Source of the DNA: Falsibacillus albus
GTDB lineage: Bacteria > Bacillota > Bacilli > Bacillales > DSM-25281
Length of the DNA stretch: 64,000 nucleotides
Direction of reading: 5' to 3'
Assembly: GCF_003668575.1 (NCBI RefSeq)
Contig: NZ_RCVZ01000011.1
Coordinates: 114,940 to 178,939, forward strand
The notes beneath the pieces are model-generated. The model made no database searches. It was given only the letters and a program-made list of their open reading frames with translations, and was not told the origin of the DNA. The position numbers and the translations under genes were made by a program. This document shows, in pieces, positions 9,062-17,027 of the stretch. Numbering within the stretch: the stretch's first letter is position 1; every line of letters starts with the position of its first letter.

Positions 9062-9180
9062 GGTTGGCGGCGGGTGTGGGCCCCCGCAGAGGAGAGCCTA
9101 CAGACACTCGGAAAGGGAGCATCCTGCTGTTGAGATCAACCTTGAGCATCTTTTATGAATTTTCACGAGAATTTACGAAT
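9062..9180. repeat. Degenerate TIR-element copy (R2)
   Basis: Starts at the nei stop codon. It keeps CACTCGGAAAGGGAGCATCC and TGAGATCAAC of the family core, with a G/C-rich hairpin before it (GGGCCCCCGC area). The right end is poorly preserved. Confidence 0.5.
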
Positions 9181-9325
9181 AAAGCGTGAAGATATCGCTC
9201 AAAAGTTAGCAGAACCATGAAGATTTCCTGCGAACAGCTATAATTTTCATCAACTGTTATTGAAAAAGGGAAAATGAAAGGTGGATTGCATGTTTGAAGA
9301 TAAAAAGTGAAGAGCACCAAACAAA

Positions 9326-9438
9326 ATATCTTCGAAAAATGGGAAGATATCTTCGAAATTCTGATTTTATCTCCGAAAACTCCTCATTTATCTGCGAAAA
9401 TCCAGAAATATCGATTATTTTACAAATTTCGACATCAT
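9326..9438. repeat. Phased ~20.5-bp array, family A (A1)
   Basis: Five imperfect copies of TATCTnCGAAA start at 9327, 9348, 9368, 9389 and 9409, spaced 21, 20, 21 and 20 bp. The tail TTTCGACA begins at 9427. It lies between two converging genes. The period breaks any reading frame, so it is not coding. A homologous array sits at 19959-20066. Confidence 0.75.
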
Positions 9439-9460
9439 TTTTTTGCTCGGTGCACAAAAA

Positions 9461-9486
9461 TACCTGCCCCTGTTAAAGGGGCAGGT
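9461..9486 (-). terminator. Terminator of amidase gene
   Basis: Minus strand: CCTGCCCC, loop TTTAA, then GGGGCAGG followed by TATTTTTG. Confidence 0.85.
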
Positions 9487-9495
9487 TGAATCCGT

Positions 9496-11409
9496 TTATC
9501 TTACAACATCCACATCGGATGCTTTCACAAAAGCATAACGGTGATTGAAGTGGATGCGATAATATTCTTCATTGCCGTAGACCATTTTATGGACGCCGTA
9601 AGGTGAAAGGGTGTAGACTTTGGCGTTATAGTAGTCTCCTTTGACCTTTTCCTCTGCGGCATAGACTTGTCCTGCCGTAATCGAATATTGCAGCGGTAAC
9701 AAGGATTTCGGCGTAACATCTTCTGGATATGCAGATTCTTCAGGCCAAGCTGCACCGTAGACCGGAATGGAATCTATCCCTTCTTTCGGCGTCACCATCT
9801 TCAGCATTTTGCCCTCAACGCTGTTTTTGTTGTGCGGGTTATAGAACCACGCTTTTTGACCTGCATACCAGATGGCATCCCAGTCGCCTTGACTGTCCGC
9901 CAATACATACGTTTGGCCGGCTTCGGCTTTATTTCCCCAATTCAATGCTTCATCGTACCGCGCATCAGGAAGGGCCGCATCTGTGATTGTAGGTGCATCG
10001 AAGCTTGGTTCTGTATACAAGTAGACGAAGTTGGTCGAATGCTCGCGCAGATTTCCATCTTCCACGTCGACAATTTGTTTATTCGTTTCAAAATGCGGCT
10101 TCAATGTCACGATTTTTTTCGAACCATGTTCCGGCTTCAGCGGTGCACCTAGCAGCTCGAAATAATGCTCCCAATCCCAGAAAGGACCCGGGTCAGTATG
10201 CATTCTGCTTTGAGAATAAGGCGACAGTCCCGGCACCTCGCTGTGGCTTAAAATATGGCCGCGGTCCAATGGAATATGATATTTAGTTGCTAAGTATTTG
10301 ACCAGCTTGGCAGAAGCCCGGTACATCTGCTCACTGTACCAATCTCCCCCTTGAAGGGCATATCCTTCATGTTCGATACCGATGGAGTGCATATTGAAAT
10401 ACCAGTTCCCTGCATGCCAGGCGACATCTTTGTTTTGAACCATCTGTGTAATCTGCCCGTCGGCTGAACGGATCACATAGTTTGCCGATGCACCGTAAGG
10501 GTTGGCAAACAAATTGATGGTCGGTTCGTATTCCACTTCGGTGTCATGGATGACGATATAGCGGATGTCAGGGCCGAAGTTAGGGCGGTCTGCGACATCG
10601 TAGTCCGTATAGTTCCCAGGATTGTCGCTAAGTTGCTCATAAAACGCCGGGATGAACTGGGCATCCACACCTTTAGGAACTTCAAGGCGGGGATCCTGCT
10701 TGTTTTTATGGAAATGGAAATTTTTTGTCGTTTCATGATTTTCTTTCACTGATTCAGGTTTGATTTGCAGACGTTGTCCATCGGTTGTCGTCCTGGACAG
10801 CCCATTTTGGATAGTGCTGTAGACTTCATCGGCAAATCCTGTGGCGGCCGTTTCTTCCATGGAACCACTGAATTTGGCGACGGCGCCGTACCAATCTTCC
10901 GTTTTAGCCGGAACTGCTCCAAGTGAATCCTTCGCATACTGTGCGAGAAGTGCTGCAGCGCCGCGAATATTCTCTGCAGGGTCTTTCTTCAGGACATCCG
11001 GGTCTTCATTGATTAGCTTGGCCGCTTGATCCAACGTATGCTGGCCGGGCTGGCTGCTCAGCTGAAACGAATGTGCTTCGTCCAGCCCTTTATCGTTTTG
11101 AGTCAGTTGATCGACTTGGGTCAAGTGCATGACACCATATCCGCCGGACGTGCTTGGCTTGCCGTCGTGCTGCTCCCATCTAGTGAGATTGTAGGATACG
11201 GCAAGAAGAATTTCTTCCGGCACACCAAACTCTTTTGCCGCTTTCTTAAATGCCTCCTGTAATTGTGCTGGATCGACCGCTGTTTTTGCAAATGCTGTAT
11301 GTACGGTTGCAGCATTGGGCACTGAGACATTCCCAACCGGGAATAATACCGCTGCGCTTAAAGCAATGGCCGCGGTGAATTGCCCCGTCTTTATCCATTT
11401 TCTTTTCAA
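9496..11409 (-). CDS. Secreted N-acetylmuramoyl-L-alanine amidase with N-terminal lysozyme-like domain
   Basis: A 637-aa exported cell-wall hydrolase. The signal peptide begins KRKWIKTGQF. The TTG start at 11409 is chosen because GGGGAGG lies 7 bases upstream. An in-frame GTG at 11451 lacks a ribosome site. Residues 60-170 look like a lysozyme/SLT fold (GVPEEILLAVSYNLTRWE, GGYGVMHLT), but the position of the usual catalytic Glu is Leu75. Residues 280-415 are an Amidase_2/PGRP domain with likely zinc ligands His288 (VIHDTE) and His404 (HTDPGPFWDW) and GHILSHSEVPG between them. The C-terminal 200 residues appear to be SH3-like repeats for wall binding. Confidence 0.9.
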   Translation of the reverse strand: MKRKWIKTGQFTAAIALSAAVLFPVGNVSVPNAATVHTAFAKTAVDPAQLQEAFKKAAKEFGVPEEILLAVSYNLTRWEQHDGKPSTSGGYGVMHLTQVDQLTQNDKGLDEAHSFQLSSQPGQHTLDQAAKLINEDPDVLKKDPAENIRGAAALLAQYAKDSLGAVPAKTEDWYGAVAKFSGSMEETAATGFADEVYSTIQNGLSRTTTDGQRLQIKPESVKENHETTKNFHFHKNKQDPRLEVPKGVDAQFIPAFYEQLSDNPGNYTDYDVADRPNFGPDIRYIVIHDTEVEYEPTINLFANPYGASANYVIRSADGQITQMVQNKDVAWHAGNWYFNMHSIGIEHEGYALQGGDWYSEQMYRASAKLVKYLATKYHIPLDRGHILSHSEVPGLSPYSQSRMHTDPGPFWDWEHYFELLGAPLKPEHGSKKIVTLKPHFETNKQIVDVEDGNLREHSTNFVYLYTEPSFDAPTITDAALPDARYDEALNWGNKAEAGQTYVLADSQGDWDAIWYAGQKAWFYNPHNKNSVEGKMLKMVTPKEGIDSIPVYGAAWPEESAYPEDVTPKSLLPLQYSITAGQVYAAEEKVKGDYYNAKVYTLSPYGVHKMVYGNEEYYRIHFNHRYAFVKASDVDVVR

Positions 11410-11583
11410 AAGATAACCTCCCCTAAAAAATCGTATGGTTGCATTCTTCACAGGAATTCTTTAGCAAGAAGGTTTTTCCTTTAATATTTTTTGAAAATTA
11501 CAAAAATGAACACATTATACTACAACAAAAAAAGGAATTTATAGGTAATTGGAAATGAAAAATGCGTAAGATGACAAAAAAAG

Positions 11584-11609
11584 GCGCCGAATCACGCGTG
11601 ATTCGGCGC
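11584..11609 (-). terminator. Perfect 26-nt palindromic terminator of coat gene
   Basis: GCGCCGAATCACG is followed directly by its exact reverse complement. On the minus strand CTTTTTTTG follows. Confidence 0.85.
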
Positions 11610-11616
11610 TCAACTA

Positions 11617-12291
11617 TTATTGCCGGGGAAACTGTTGGTTCATCTGCCCGGGATTGGGCATTTGCGGACGCCCGGTGAAAGGGACGTAGCTGTTGGTCAT
11701 TTGCATCATATCTTGCTGCGTCAATTGTGGAACTTGGTAATACTGATGCTTGTTTTGATAAAGAAAAATCTCATAGGCCATCTCAATGAAATTCGGTACA
11801 TTGTCAGCAAGAACTCGGCGGACGACCGGATTCGTTACCTCAACCGAAGTCATCGTCAACAATGATGCGGTCGATTTGATCAAACCAAGCATATGGCCAG
11901 AAATTCCCTTGTCCTGGATTTCCATGATGGATTGGTTCGGCTTCTTCGGTTGCGTCGGCTTAATGCCGTAGGTGACGTTGTGGGATTGGCCCATGCTGTA
12001 GCTTTGAGTCGGATGGGAAGGATCTTTTCCGCTCGTGAAACATTCGCACGTTATGTTGTATTGATCCAGGATAAATTGGTATTGATGATCGAGAATTTGA
12101 AGCAGCTCGGGATCCTTCACAAATAAGCGGAACATCATATATTGATCCAGGACATTGATCATCCCGGCAATGACTTCGTGTAAATCAAAGACTTCATGCC
12201 CTCCATGGTTCATTTGCGGAGGAAGCTGGCTGGATTGACTTGTAGGGTTGGTGGAGCCCATTTGATTGTTTGGGTTAAAACGATTTTGCAT
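11617..12291 (-). CDS. Spore coat protein, CotF-domain (YhcQ-like)
   Basis: 224 aa with a Gln/Asn/Pro-rich N-terminus (NPNNQMGSTNP) and Met/Gln/Pro-rich C-terminus around a four-helix-like core (FDLHEVIAGMINVLDQYMMF, DPELLQILDHQYQFILDQYN). This matches the coat-F/YhcQ group of spore proteins. TTAAGGAGATCAC precedes ATG 12291. Upstream on the minus strand CATACTA (complement of 12327-12333) resembles a sporulation sigma-G/K -10 box, but a matching -35 box is weak. The exact coat layer cannot be read from sequence. Confidence 0.8.
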   Translation of the reverse strand: MQNRFNPNNQMGSTNPTSQSSQLPPQMNHGGHEVFDLHEVIAGMINVLDQYMMFRLFVKDPELLQILDHQYQFILDQYNITCECFTSGKDPSHPTQSYSMGQSHNVTYGIKPTQPKKPNQSIMEIQDKGISGHMLGLIKSTASLLTMTSVEVTNPVVRRVLADNVPNFIEMAYEIFLYQNKHQYYQVPQLTQQDMMQMTNSYVPFTGRPQMPNPGQMNQQFPRQ

Positions 12292-12573
12292 AGTGTGATC
12301 TCCTTAACAAAAATTTTCATCGTCTTTAGTATGGACTGTCTCTCAAAAACATTGCCTTGAAAAATTTAGAATGTATTTGTTAACCCGCAAAATACTTCGT
12401 AGTTCGAAATAATCATTTTAAAAAGCTTCGATGCCCTAAACATCAACCAGCGCAAGGGTATCAGGAAAATGAATAATTTTTATATTTGGAATAATCAGAA
12501 AAAATATTCAAATAATGGACAGGCTATGGTAAAATCCTTTAACAATAATAGAAAATTGAGGAGTGTGGGAGTC

Positions 12574-13842
12574 GTGGCGTATAAATTGATAAAAAATGGA
12601 ACATTGATCGACGGCAACGGAGGGGAGCCGATTCGAAATGCAGCGGTCCTCCTAAAAGACGGACTGATTGAATCTGCGGGTACAGAAGCAGAAGTGAAGG
12701 TCCCACAAGGCCAAGTGGAAGTGGTCGATGCGGAGGAAGGGTATATCCTTCCAGGATTCATCGACACGCATGTACATCTGATGTTTGAGATTGGGAAGGT
12801 GGAAGAGAAGCTGACCACGCCTTTCTCCTTCCAGTTTTATAAAGCGATTCAGCATATGAAGAGAACGCTCGATGCGGGTATTACCACTGTGCGTGATGCC
12901 GGGGGTGCCGACGCAGGTGTTAAAAAGGCTGTCGAAGATGGTGTCATTTCCGGTCCGAGGATGCAGATCAGCATCACTCCATTGACCATTACAGGTGGCC
13001 ACGGCGACCAATGGATGCGTTCTGGGCTGGATGCAACCTTACATGGCTACCCAGGCAGCCCGGATGGACTTTGCGACGGAGTGGAAGAAGTAAGGAAAAA
13101 AGTTCGTGAGGTGCTCCGTGCGGGCGCTGACATCATAAAGGTCCATGCAACTGGCGGTGTGTTGAGCCCGACCGACCATCCCGAGTTTACACAATTCAGC
13201 CGAGAAGAACTGGAGGTTATCGTGCAGGAAGCGAAATATCGCCGCGGGCTCAAGGTGATGGCGCATGCCCAAGGGTCAGAAGGCATTAAAAATGCGGTCC
13301 GTGCAGGCATCCATTCGATTGAACATGGAATTTTCCTTGATGATGAAACGGTCGAATTGATGTTGAAACATGGTACCTACCTGGTCCCGACCTTGCTTGC
13401 CCCGGTTTCGGTATTGGAATCGGCTGAGAAAGATGGCTCCATGCCATCCTACGGTGTCCAAAAAAGCAGAGAAGTGATTGAAATCCATAAAGAAAGCATA
13501 CGGCAGGCCTATCACGCCGGAGTCAAGATTGCGATGGGCACCGACGCAGGGGTTATGGCGCACGGTACAAACCTGAGGGAATTGGGGTTGATGTGCGAAA
13601 TCGGTATGACTCCTATGGAAGCGATTGTCGCATCAACGAAAACTGCCGCAGAGTGCCTGGGTTGGGGCGATCGATTAGGAACGGTCGAAGCTGGAAAATA
13701 TGCAGACATCGTGGTTGCCAAAACGAATCCGTTAACTGATATTCAATCATTGGAGAATAATGATCATATTGTGGCGGTCTTTAAAGACGGGGAGATTGTT
13801 AAGAATCTCCTCACAAAAGAAGCTGCAGTTCAGATTTCATAA
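12574..13842 (+). CDS. Metal-dependent amidohydrolase (imidazolonepropionase/Xaa-Pro dipeptidase-like)
   Basis: A 422-aa amidohydrolase-superfamily TIM barrel. Metal motifs are in order: HVHL after PGFIDT (about 67), KVHATGG (about 190), AHAQG (about 230), IEHGIFL (about 255) and MGTDAGV (about 320). KVHATGGVLSPTDHPE resembles a group characterised as Xaa-Pro or Xaa-Arg dipeptidases, but substrate is not proven. GTG 12574 (Met-Ala-Tyr-Lys) is chosen because GAGGAG lies 10 bases upstream. The frame is open back to 12469 but that part looks non-coding. A terminator separates it from the following membrane-protein gene, which may still be a functional partner. Confidence 0.85.
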   Translation: MAYKLIKNGTLIDGNGGEPIRNAAVLLKDGLIESAGTEAEVKVPQGQVEVVDAEEGYILPGFIDTHVHLMFEIGKVEEKLTTPFSFQFYKAIQHMKRTLDAGITTVRDAGGADAGVKKAVEDGVISGPRMQISITPLTITGGHGDQWMRSGLDATLHGYPGSPDGLCDGVEEVRKKVREVLRAGADIIKVHATGGVLSPTDHPEFTQFSREELEVIVQEAKYRRGLKVMAHAQGSEGIKNAVRAGIHSIEHGIFLDDETVELMLKHGTYLVPTLLAPVSVLESAEKDGSMPSYGVQKSREVIEIHKESIRQAYHAGVKIAMGTDAGVMAHGTNLRELGLMCEIGMTPMEAIVASTKTAAECLGWGDRLGTVEAGKYADIVVAKTNPLTDIQSLENNDHIVAVFKDGEIVKNLLTKEAAVQIS

Positions 13843-13849
13843 CCAAAAA

Positions 13850-13880
13850 AGGCTGGCTTTTTTAAGTCAGCCTCAACTTT
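13850..13880 (+). terminator. Terminator after amidohydrolase gene
   Basis: AGGCTGGCTT and AAGTCAGCCT form the stem, followed by CAACTTTT. Confidence 0.7.
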
Positions 13881-13936
13881 TATCCGATTGCGGAAATGCT
13901 GTAAAGCGAAAAAGATTTTGAAGGGGGTCTTAGTTG

Positions 13937-15109
13937 ATGAATGAACCGGTTATTGCAGTCATGTTAATGCTTTTATTAGTCGCCGCTGGAGAAGTGGTTT
14001 CAATCGTATCAAGAGCGAGGGTGCCGATGCTATTGGTGGTCATGCTAGGGTACCTTATGCTCATTTGGACGGGGGTCTTCCCAAAAACATTGCTCGAAAA
14101 CGCCACTTTGGGGACGTTCGGAGCTTTGATGGTCGCTCCGCTCATCATTCATATGGGTACGATCGTTCCGCTTAGAGTATTAAAAAGTCAATGGCAGGCC
14201 ATCGTTATTGCACTGGTCGGGATGCTGACGGCAACGGTCTTGCTGCTTGCCTTTGTAACTCCGCTATTCGGCTATACAGCAGCTGTCGCTTCAGCAGGAC
14301 CCATAACGGGAGGAATCATCGCTTTCATCATTACTTCAGGGAAACTGAAAGCCCTTGGAATGACGGGCGTCATAGCCATTCCGGCGTTGATCATTGCGGT
14401 TCAAGGGCTGATCGGAATGCCGCTTGCCGCCTTTTTCTTAAGGAGGTATGCAGCAAAAGTGAAGGAGGCTATCGACCGGGAAGGAATGGAACAAGTCGCA
14501 GCTGCTGTGGAGACGGTGGAAGAAGCAGGGGTTGAAGGAACATCGCTCCTGCCTAAGAAGTATCATACACACTCCATTTTATTGCTGCAGTTATTCATAG
14601 GCGGAGCGATCGCAGTTCTGCTTGGAAAAGCGACAGGTGTAAGCTACAGCGTTTGGGCGCTCCTGATCGGGATCGTCGGTGCTTATACGAAATTCTATCA
14701 GCCGAAAATGATGGAAAAGGCCAATTCATTCGGGATTTCAATGGTTGCATTGATTTTTTTCATCGTCGCTTCGATGAATGACGTGACTCCTTCGATGTTT
14801 GCCCATTCGGTGGTAAAAGTATTTATCATCCTGATCATCGGCATCATTGGAATCATCGGTGGCGGAATTGCTGCAGCAAAATTTTTAAAGTGGGATTATA
14901 ACAAAGGAATCGCTGTTGCCTTGACTGCGCTGTTCGGCTTTCCGGGAGATTATTTCCTGTGCGAGGAAGTGAGTAGAAGCGCCGCTGAAAAAGAAGAAGA
15001 ACGCAGCCTTATTTTCAATGAAATTTTGATGCCTATGCTTGTCGGGGGCTTCACGACCGTAACGACTGCTTCGATTATCATTGCCAGCATTTTGATGAAT
15101 ACGTTGTGA
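13937..15109 (+). CDS. Multi-pass membrane protein, putative solute transporter
   Basis: A 390-aa very hydrophobic protein with about ten membrane segments in two halves. They are joined by a charged cytoplasmic loop (residues 168-210, RRYAAKVKEAIDREGMEQ). Gly-rich re-entrant-like segments (ASAGPITGGIIAFIITSG in the first half, ALFGFPGDYFLCEE in the second) recall carboxylate symporters of the GltS/MadM kind, but no family is confidently recognised. ATG 13937 follows AAGGGGG at 9 bases. An overlapping TTG three bases earlier is possible. It may import the substrate or export the product of the neighbouring amidohydrolase. Confidence 0.75.
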   Translation: MNEPVIAVMLMLLLVAAGEVVSIVSRARVPMLLVVMLGYLMLIWTGVFPKTLLENATLGTFGALMVAPLIIHMGTIVPLRVLKSQWQAIVIALVGMLTATVLLLAFVTPLFGYTAAVASAGPITGGIIAFIITSGKLKALGMTGVIAIPALIIAVQGLIGMPLAAFFLRRYAAKVKEAIDREGMEQVAAAVETVEEAGVEGTSLLPKKYHTHSILLLQLFIGGAIAVLLGKATGVSYSVWALLIGIVGAYTKFYQPKMMEKANSFGISMVALIFFIVASMNDVTPSMFAHSVVKVFIILIIGIIGIIGGGIAAAKFLKWDYNKGIAVALTALFGFPGDYFLCEEVSRSAAEKEEERSLIFNEILMPMLVGGFTTVTTASIIIASILMNTL

Positions 15110-15140
15110 GGCATAGTTTAAAAGTGAAATTCTTTTCAAA

Positions 15141-15232
15141 AGGCTCTGTTAAACGCCGCTGTTGATTTCTGCGGGCCGGCCGGGAGCGGCTTTTCCCTCC
15201 GCAGTCTTCTACTTGCACTCCAATCAACAGAT
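15141..15232 (-). repeat. TIR-element copy in reverse orientation (R3)
   Basis: Begins GGCTCTGTTAAAC, then GTTGATTTCTGC (reverse of the GGAAATCAAC core end), and ends CTTGCACTCCAATCAAC, the reverse of the GATTGGAGCGGAAGGTG start seen in R6. It is internally diverged. Confidence 0.55.
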
Positions 15233-15244
15233 GGATAGAGCTAA

Positions 15245-15350
15245 TATCCAAAGACTTTCAGAAATTTGATAATATCTACGAAATTGGCCATTATATTTTC
15301 AAAAATCCTGATATTTCGATAACTCTACATTTGACGCCATGTTTCGACCA
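15245..15350. repeat. Degenerate family-A array (A3)
   Basis: Contains TATCCAAAGA (15245), TATCTACGAAA (15273), TATTTTCAAAA (15294) and a TTTCGACC tail (15342). The sequence relatives of A1/A2 are clear but the 20.5-bp rhythm is only partly kept. It lies between converging genes. Confidence 0.5.
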
Positions 15351-15352
15351 TC

Positions 15353-15381
15353 AAAAAGGAATCATCAGCGGATGATTCCTT
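15353..15381. terminator. Bidirectional terminator between converging genes
   Basis: AAAGGAATCATC, loop AGC, GGATGATTCCTTT. It is followed by GATTTT on the plus strand and TTTTTGATGG on the minus strand. Confidence 0.8.
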
Positions 15382-15406
15382 TGATTTTCGCTTCAATAAA
15401 TTCTCT

Positions 15407-15841
15407 TCACCACAATACGGGTTTGGCTACCATAAGCCACAGCATGGCGAGGAGGAGCAGGATGTAAATCCAGATCGAGCGGCTCAGCTTCTTGGCCACC
15501 TCGGCTTCGTCTGTCTCTTGGATGCCGAATTGTTTAAGCAGGGGTGAAAAAGCCCGTGCCAAGAAATACAGTGAACAGATAAGGATCGCCACAGTTGTAA
15601 GGATCCATGGAGCTTTCCATGTCCATGGCGTCGCGAGGATGAGTAAGAGGCCGCTCACCACCAAAACGTGGCCGGCATGCTTCGCCAGACGGACAGCTGA
15701 TCGAAAGGTTTGAATATGCGCCTGCTGTACATCCCCGTTCGTGTCCCTTAATTTTTTGACCATCGGAATCAGGATAAAGAAGGGGCCGATGGACATGATG
15801 ACACTCAGAATATGAATGTAAAGTAAGATATGTGCAATCAT
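15407..15841 (-). CDS. Small four-helix membrane protein (DUF2269-like)
   Basis: 144 aa with four predicted membrane helices: residues 4-26, 55-70, 78-98 and 123-142. The opening LLYIHILSVIMSIGPFF, with a membrane-embedded His, and the overall plan resemble DUF2269-type integral membrane proteins. Function is unknown. It follows the ASCH-domain gene by 15 bp on the same strand, so the two probably share a transcript. A bidirectional terminator lies just beyond its stop. Confidence 0.75.
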   Translation of the reverse strand: MIAHILLYIHILSVIMSIGPFFILIPMVKKLRDTNGDVQQAHIQTFRSAVRLAKHAGHVLVVSGLLLILATPWTWKAPWILTTVAILICSLYFLARAFSPLLKQFGIQETDEAEVAKKLSRSIWIYILLLLAMLWLMVAKPVLW

Positions 15842-15856
15842 TTTTCTCCCACCATA

Positions 15857-16207
15857 TTAACCATTGACTGAACGGAATTCATGCACCCATACTCTCATGT
15901 GCGGCAGCCAAGGCATGCCGGGGTGATAGGAAAGGATGGTTTGTTTGTATTCTTCAACAGATTGAAAACCTTCCTGCTTGGCGTGATCGTCCGTCAATTC
16001 CCCCAATGCCTGCGAGTAAACCTTTTCGACAACGAATGAATGTCCTTGCAGTTCCATGATCTCGCCCACATCTGCATATCTTCCGTTTCTGCGAGTAGCG
16101 GTCTTCTTGCCGTCGATCACCTTTTGAACATCGTCTTCCTTTGTCACCAAACGTTCAATTGTACATGTTTTCGGCGGTAATTCTTCTATGTTTTTTTCGT
16201 TTGTCAT
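15857..16207 (-). CDS. ASCH-domain protein
   Basis: 116 aa. The ASCH fold is indicated by GKKTATRRNGRYADVGEIMEL (about residues 33-53), the K-T-x-T-x-R pocket motif and the later EKVYSQALGELTDDHAKQEGF. ASCH proteins bind RNA or modified nucleosides; YqfB of E. coli is an N4-acetylcytidine amidohydrolase. Whether this one is an enzyme is not shown. AAGGAGGCATAATC precedes ATG 16207. It lies upstream of the four-helix membrane gene on the same strand. Confidence 0.85.
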   Translation of the reverse strand: MTNEKNIEELPPKTCTIERLVTKEDDVQKVIDGKKTATRRNGRYADVGEIMELQGHSFVVEKVYSQALGELTDDHAKQEGFQSVEEYKQTILSYHPGMPWLPHMRVWVHEFRSVNG

Positions 16208-16326
16208 GATTATGCCTCCTTATGTAAAGCTGACTATTCCTTATTTTATCACAGCAGCTTGTTCTACAATTCATCTCCTCAATAATACAATAAAACAAGC
16301 CGTTTTGTAGATGAAGGAGTGTTTGG

Positions 16327-16956
16327 ATGAGTTTATTTTTCAGCTATATTTTTCTTGGCCTTTCATTATCAGCTCCGATCGGACCGATCAATGCCGCACA
16401 ATTGGACAAGGGAATGAAATACGGATTCCTGCATGCATGGCTGCTTGGGTTCGGAGCGATGCTGGCGGATTTGCTTTTTATGATGGTTATATATTATGGC
16501 GGTGCCAACTTTTTTACGCTTCCATTCATGAAATCATTGTTGTGGAGCTTTGGCTGTTTTGTCCTTATCTACACCGGTGTTGAAAGCCTGAAAAGTGCAG
16601 GGGTGCTTCTCGAAGAGCACCAGACAGATAAGGAATCCCCCTTGAAAGCTTTTTCTTCGGGTTTTTTCATGGCGATTTCCAATCCGTTGAACATTCTTTT
16701 TTGGTTCGGCATATATGGATCGGTATTAGCAAAAACGGCTGAATTGAATCACGGGCGGTTATCCGTCTTTTTTCACAGCACGGGCATCTTTGTCGGCATT
16801 TTCCTATGGGATATTGCCATGGCTCTATTGGCAAGCATCTTCAGGAATACGATCAATCCTAGCCTGCTTATGTTCATGTCGAGGACGGCAGGATTCATTT
16901 TGATCGGATTTGGAATTTATTTCGGTTTTCACGCTTACGTACAAATTTTTATGTAG
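16327..16956 (+). CDS. LysE/RhtB-family amino-acid exporter
   Basis: 209 aa with six membrane helices. The family signature LSAPIGPINAAQLDKGMKYGF (residues 14-34) and the second-half SNPLNILFWFGIYG are typical of LysE translocators, which export lysine, arginine or related compounds. AAGGAGTGTTTGG precedes ATG 16327. The YqcI-type gene follows 71 bp later on the same strand with no evident terminator between, so the two may be one operon. Confidence 0.9.
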   Translation: MSLFFSYIFLGLSLSAPIGPINAAQLDKGMKYGFLHAWLLGFGAMLADLLFMMVIYYGGANFFTLPFMKSLLWSFGCFVLIYTGVESLKSAGVLLEEHQTDKESPLKAFSSGFFMAISNPLNILFWFGIYGSVLAKTAELNHGRLSVFFHSTGIFVGIFLWDIAMALLASIFRNTINPSLLMFMSRTAGFILIGFGIYFGFHAYVQIFM

Positions 16957-17027
16957 CAGGGACATTCACCCATTATAGCCCCCATTAATACGTTATAAGG
17001 TGACTATGATAGGGGTGGATATGCTTT

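Noticed and set aside
9326..9438. CRISPR array
   Set aside because: Units of about 11 bp with linkers of about 10 bp are far too short for repeats and spacers, units are imperfect, and no cas genes are present.
9257..9489. Small frames on both strands across array A1
   Set aside because: Repeat-derived, overlapping one another, with no ribosome site.
12469..12573. Longer start for the amidohydrolase
   Set aside because: The extra 35 residues are Asn/Lys-rich and AT-rich, typical of promoter DNA; the family begins at the GTG 12574 product.
13927..13940. TTG 13934 as the start of the membrane-protein gene
   Set aside because: ATG 13937 is directly adjacent and has better spacing to AAGGGGG; the difference is one residue.
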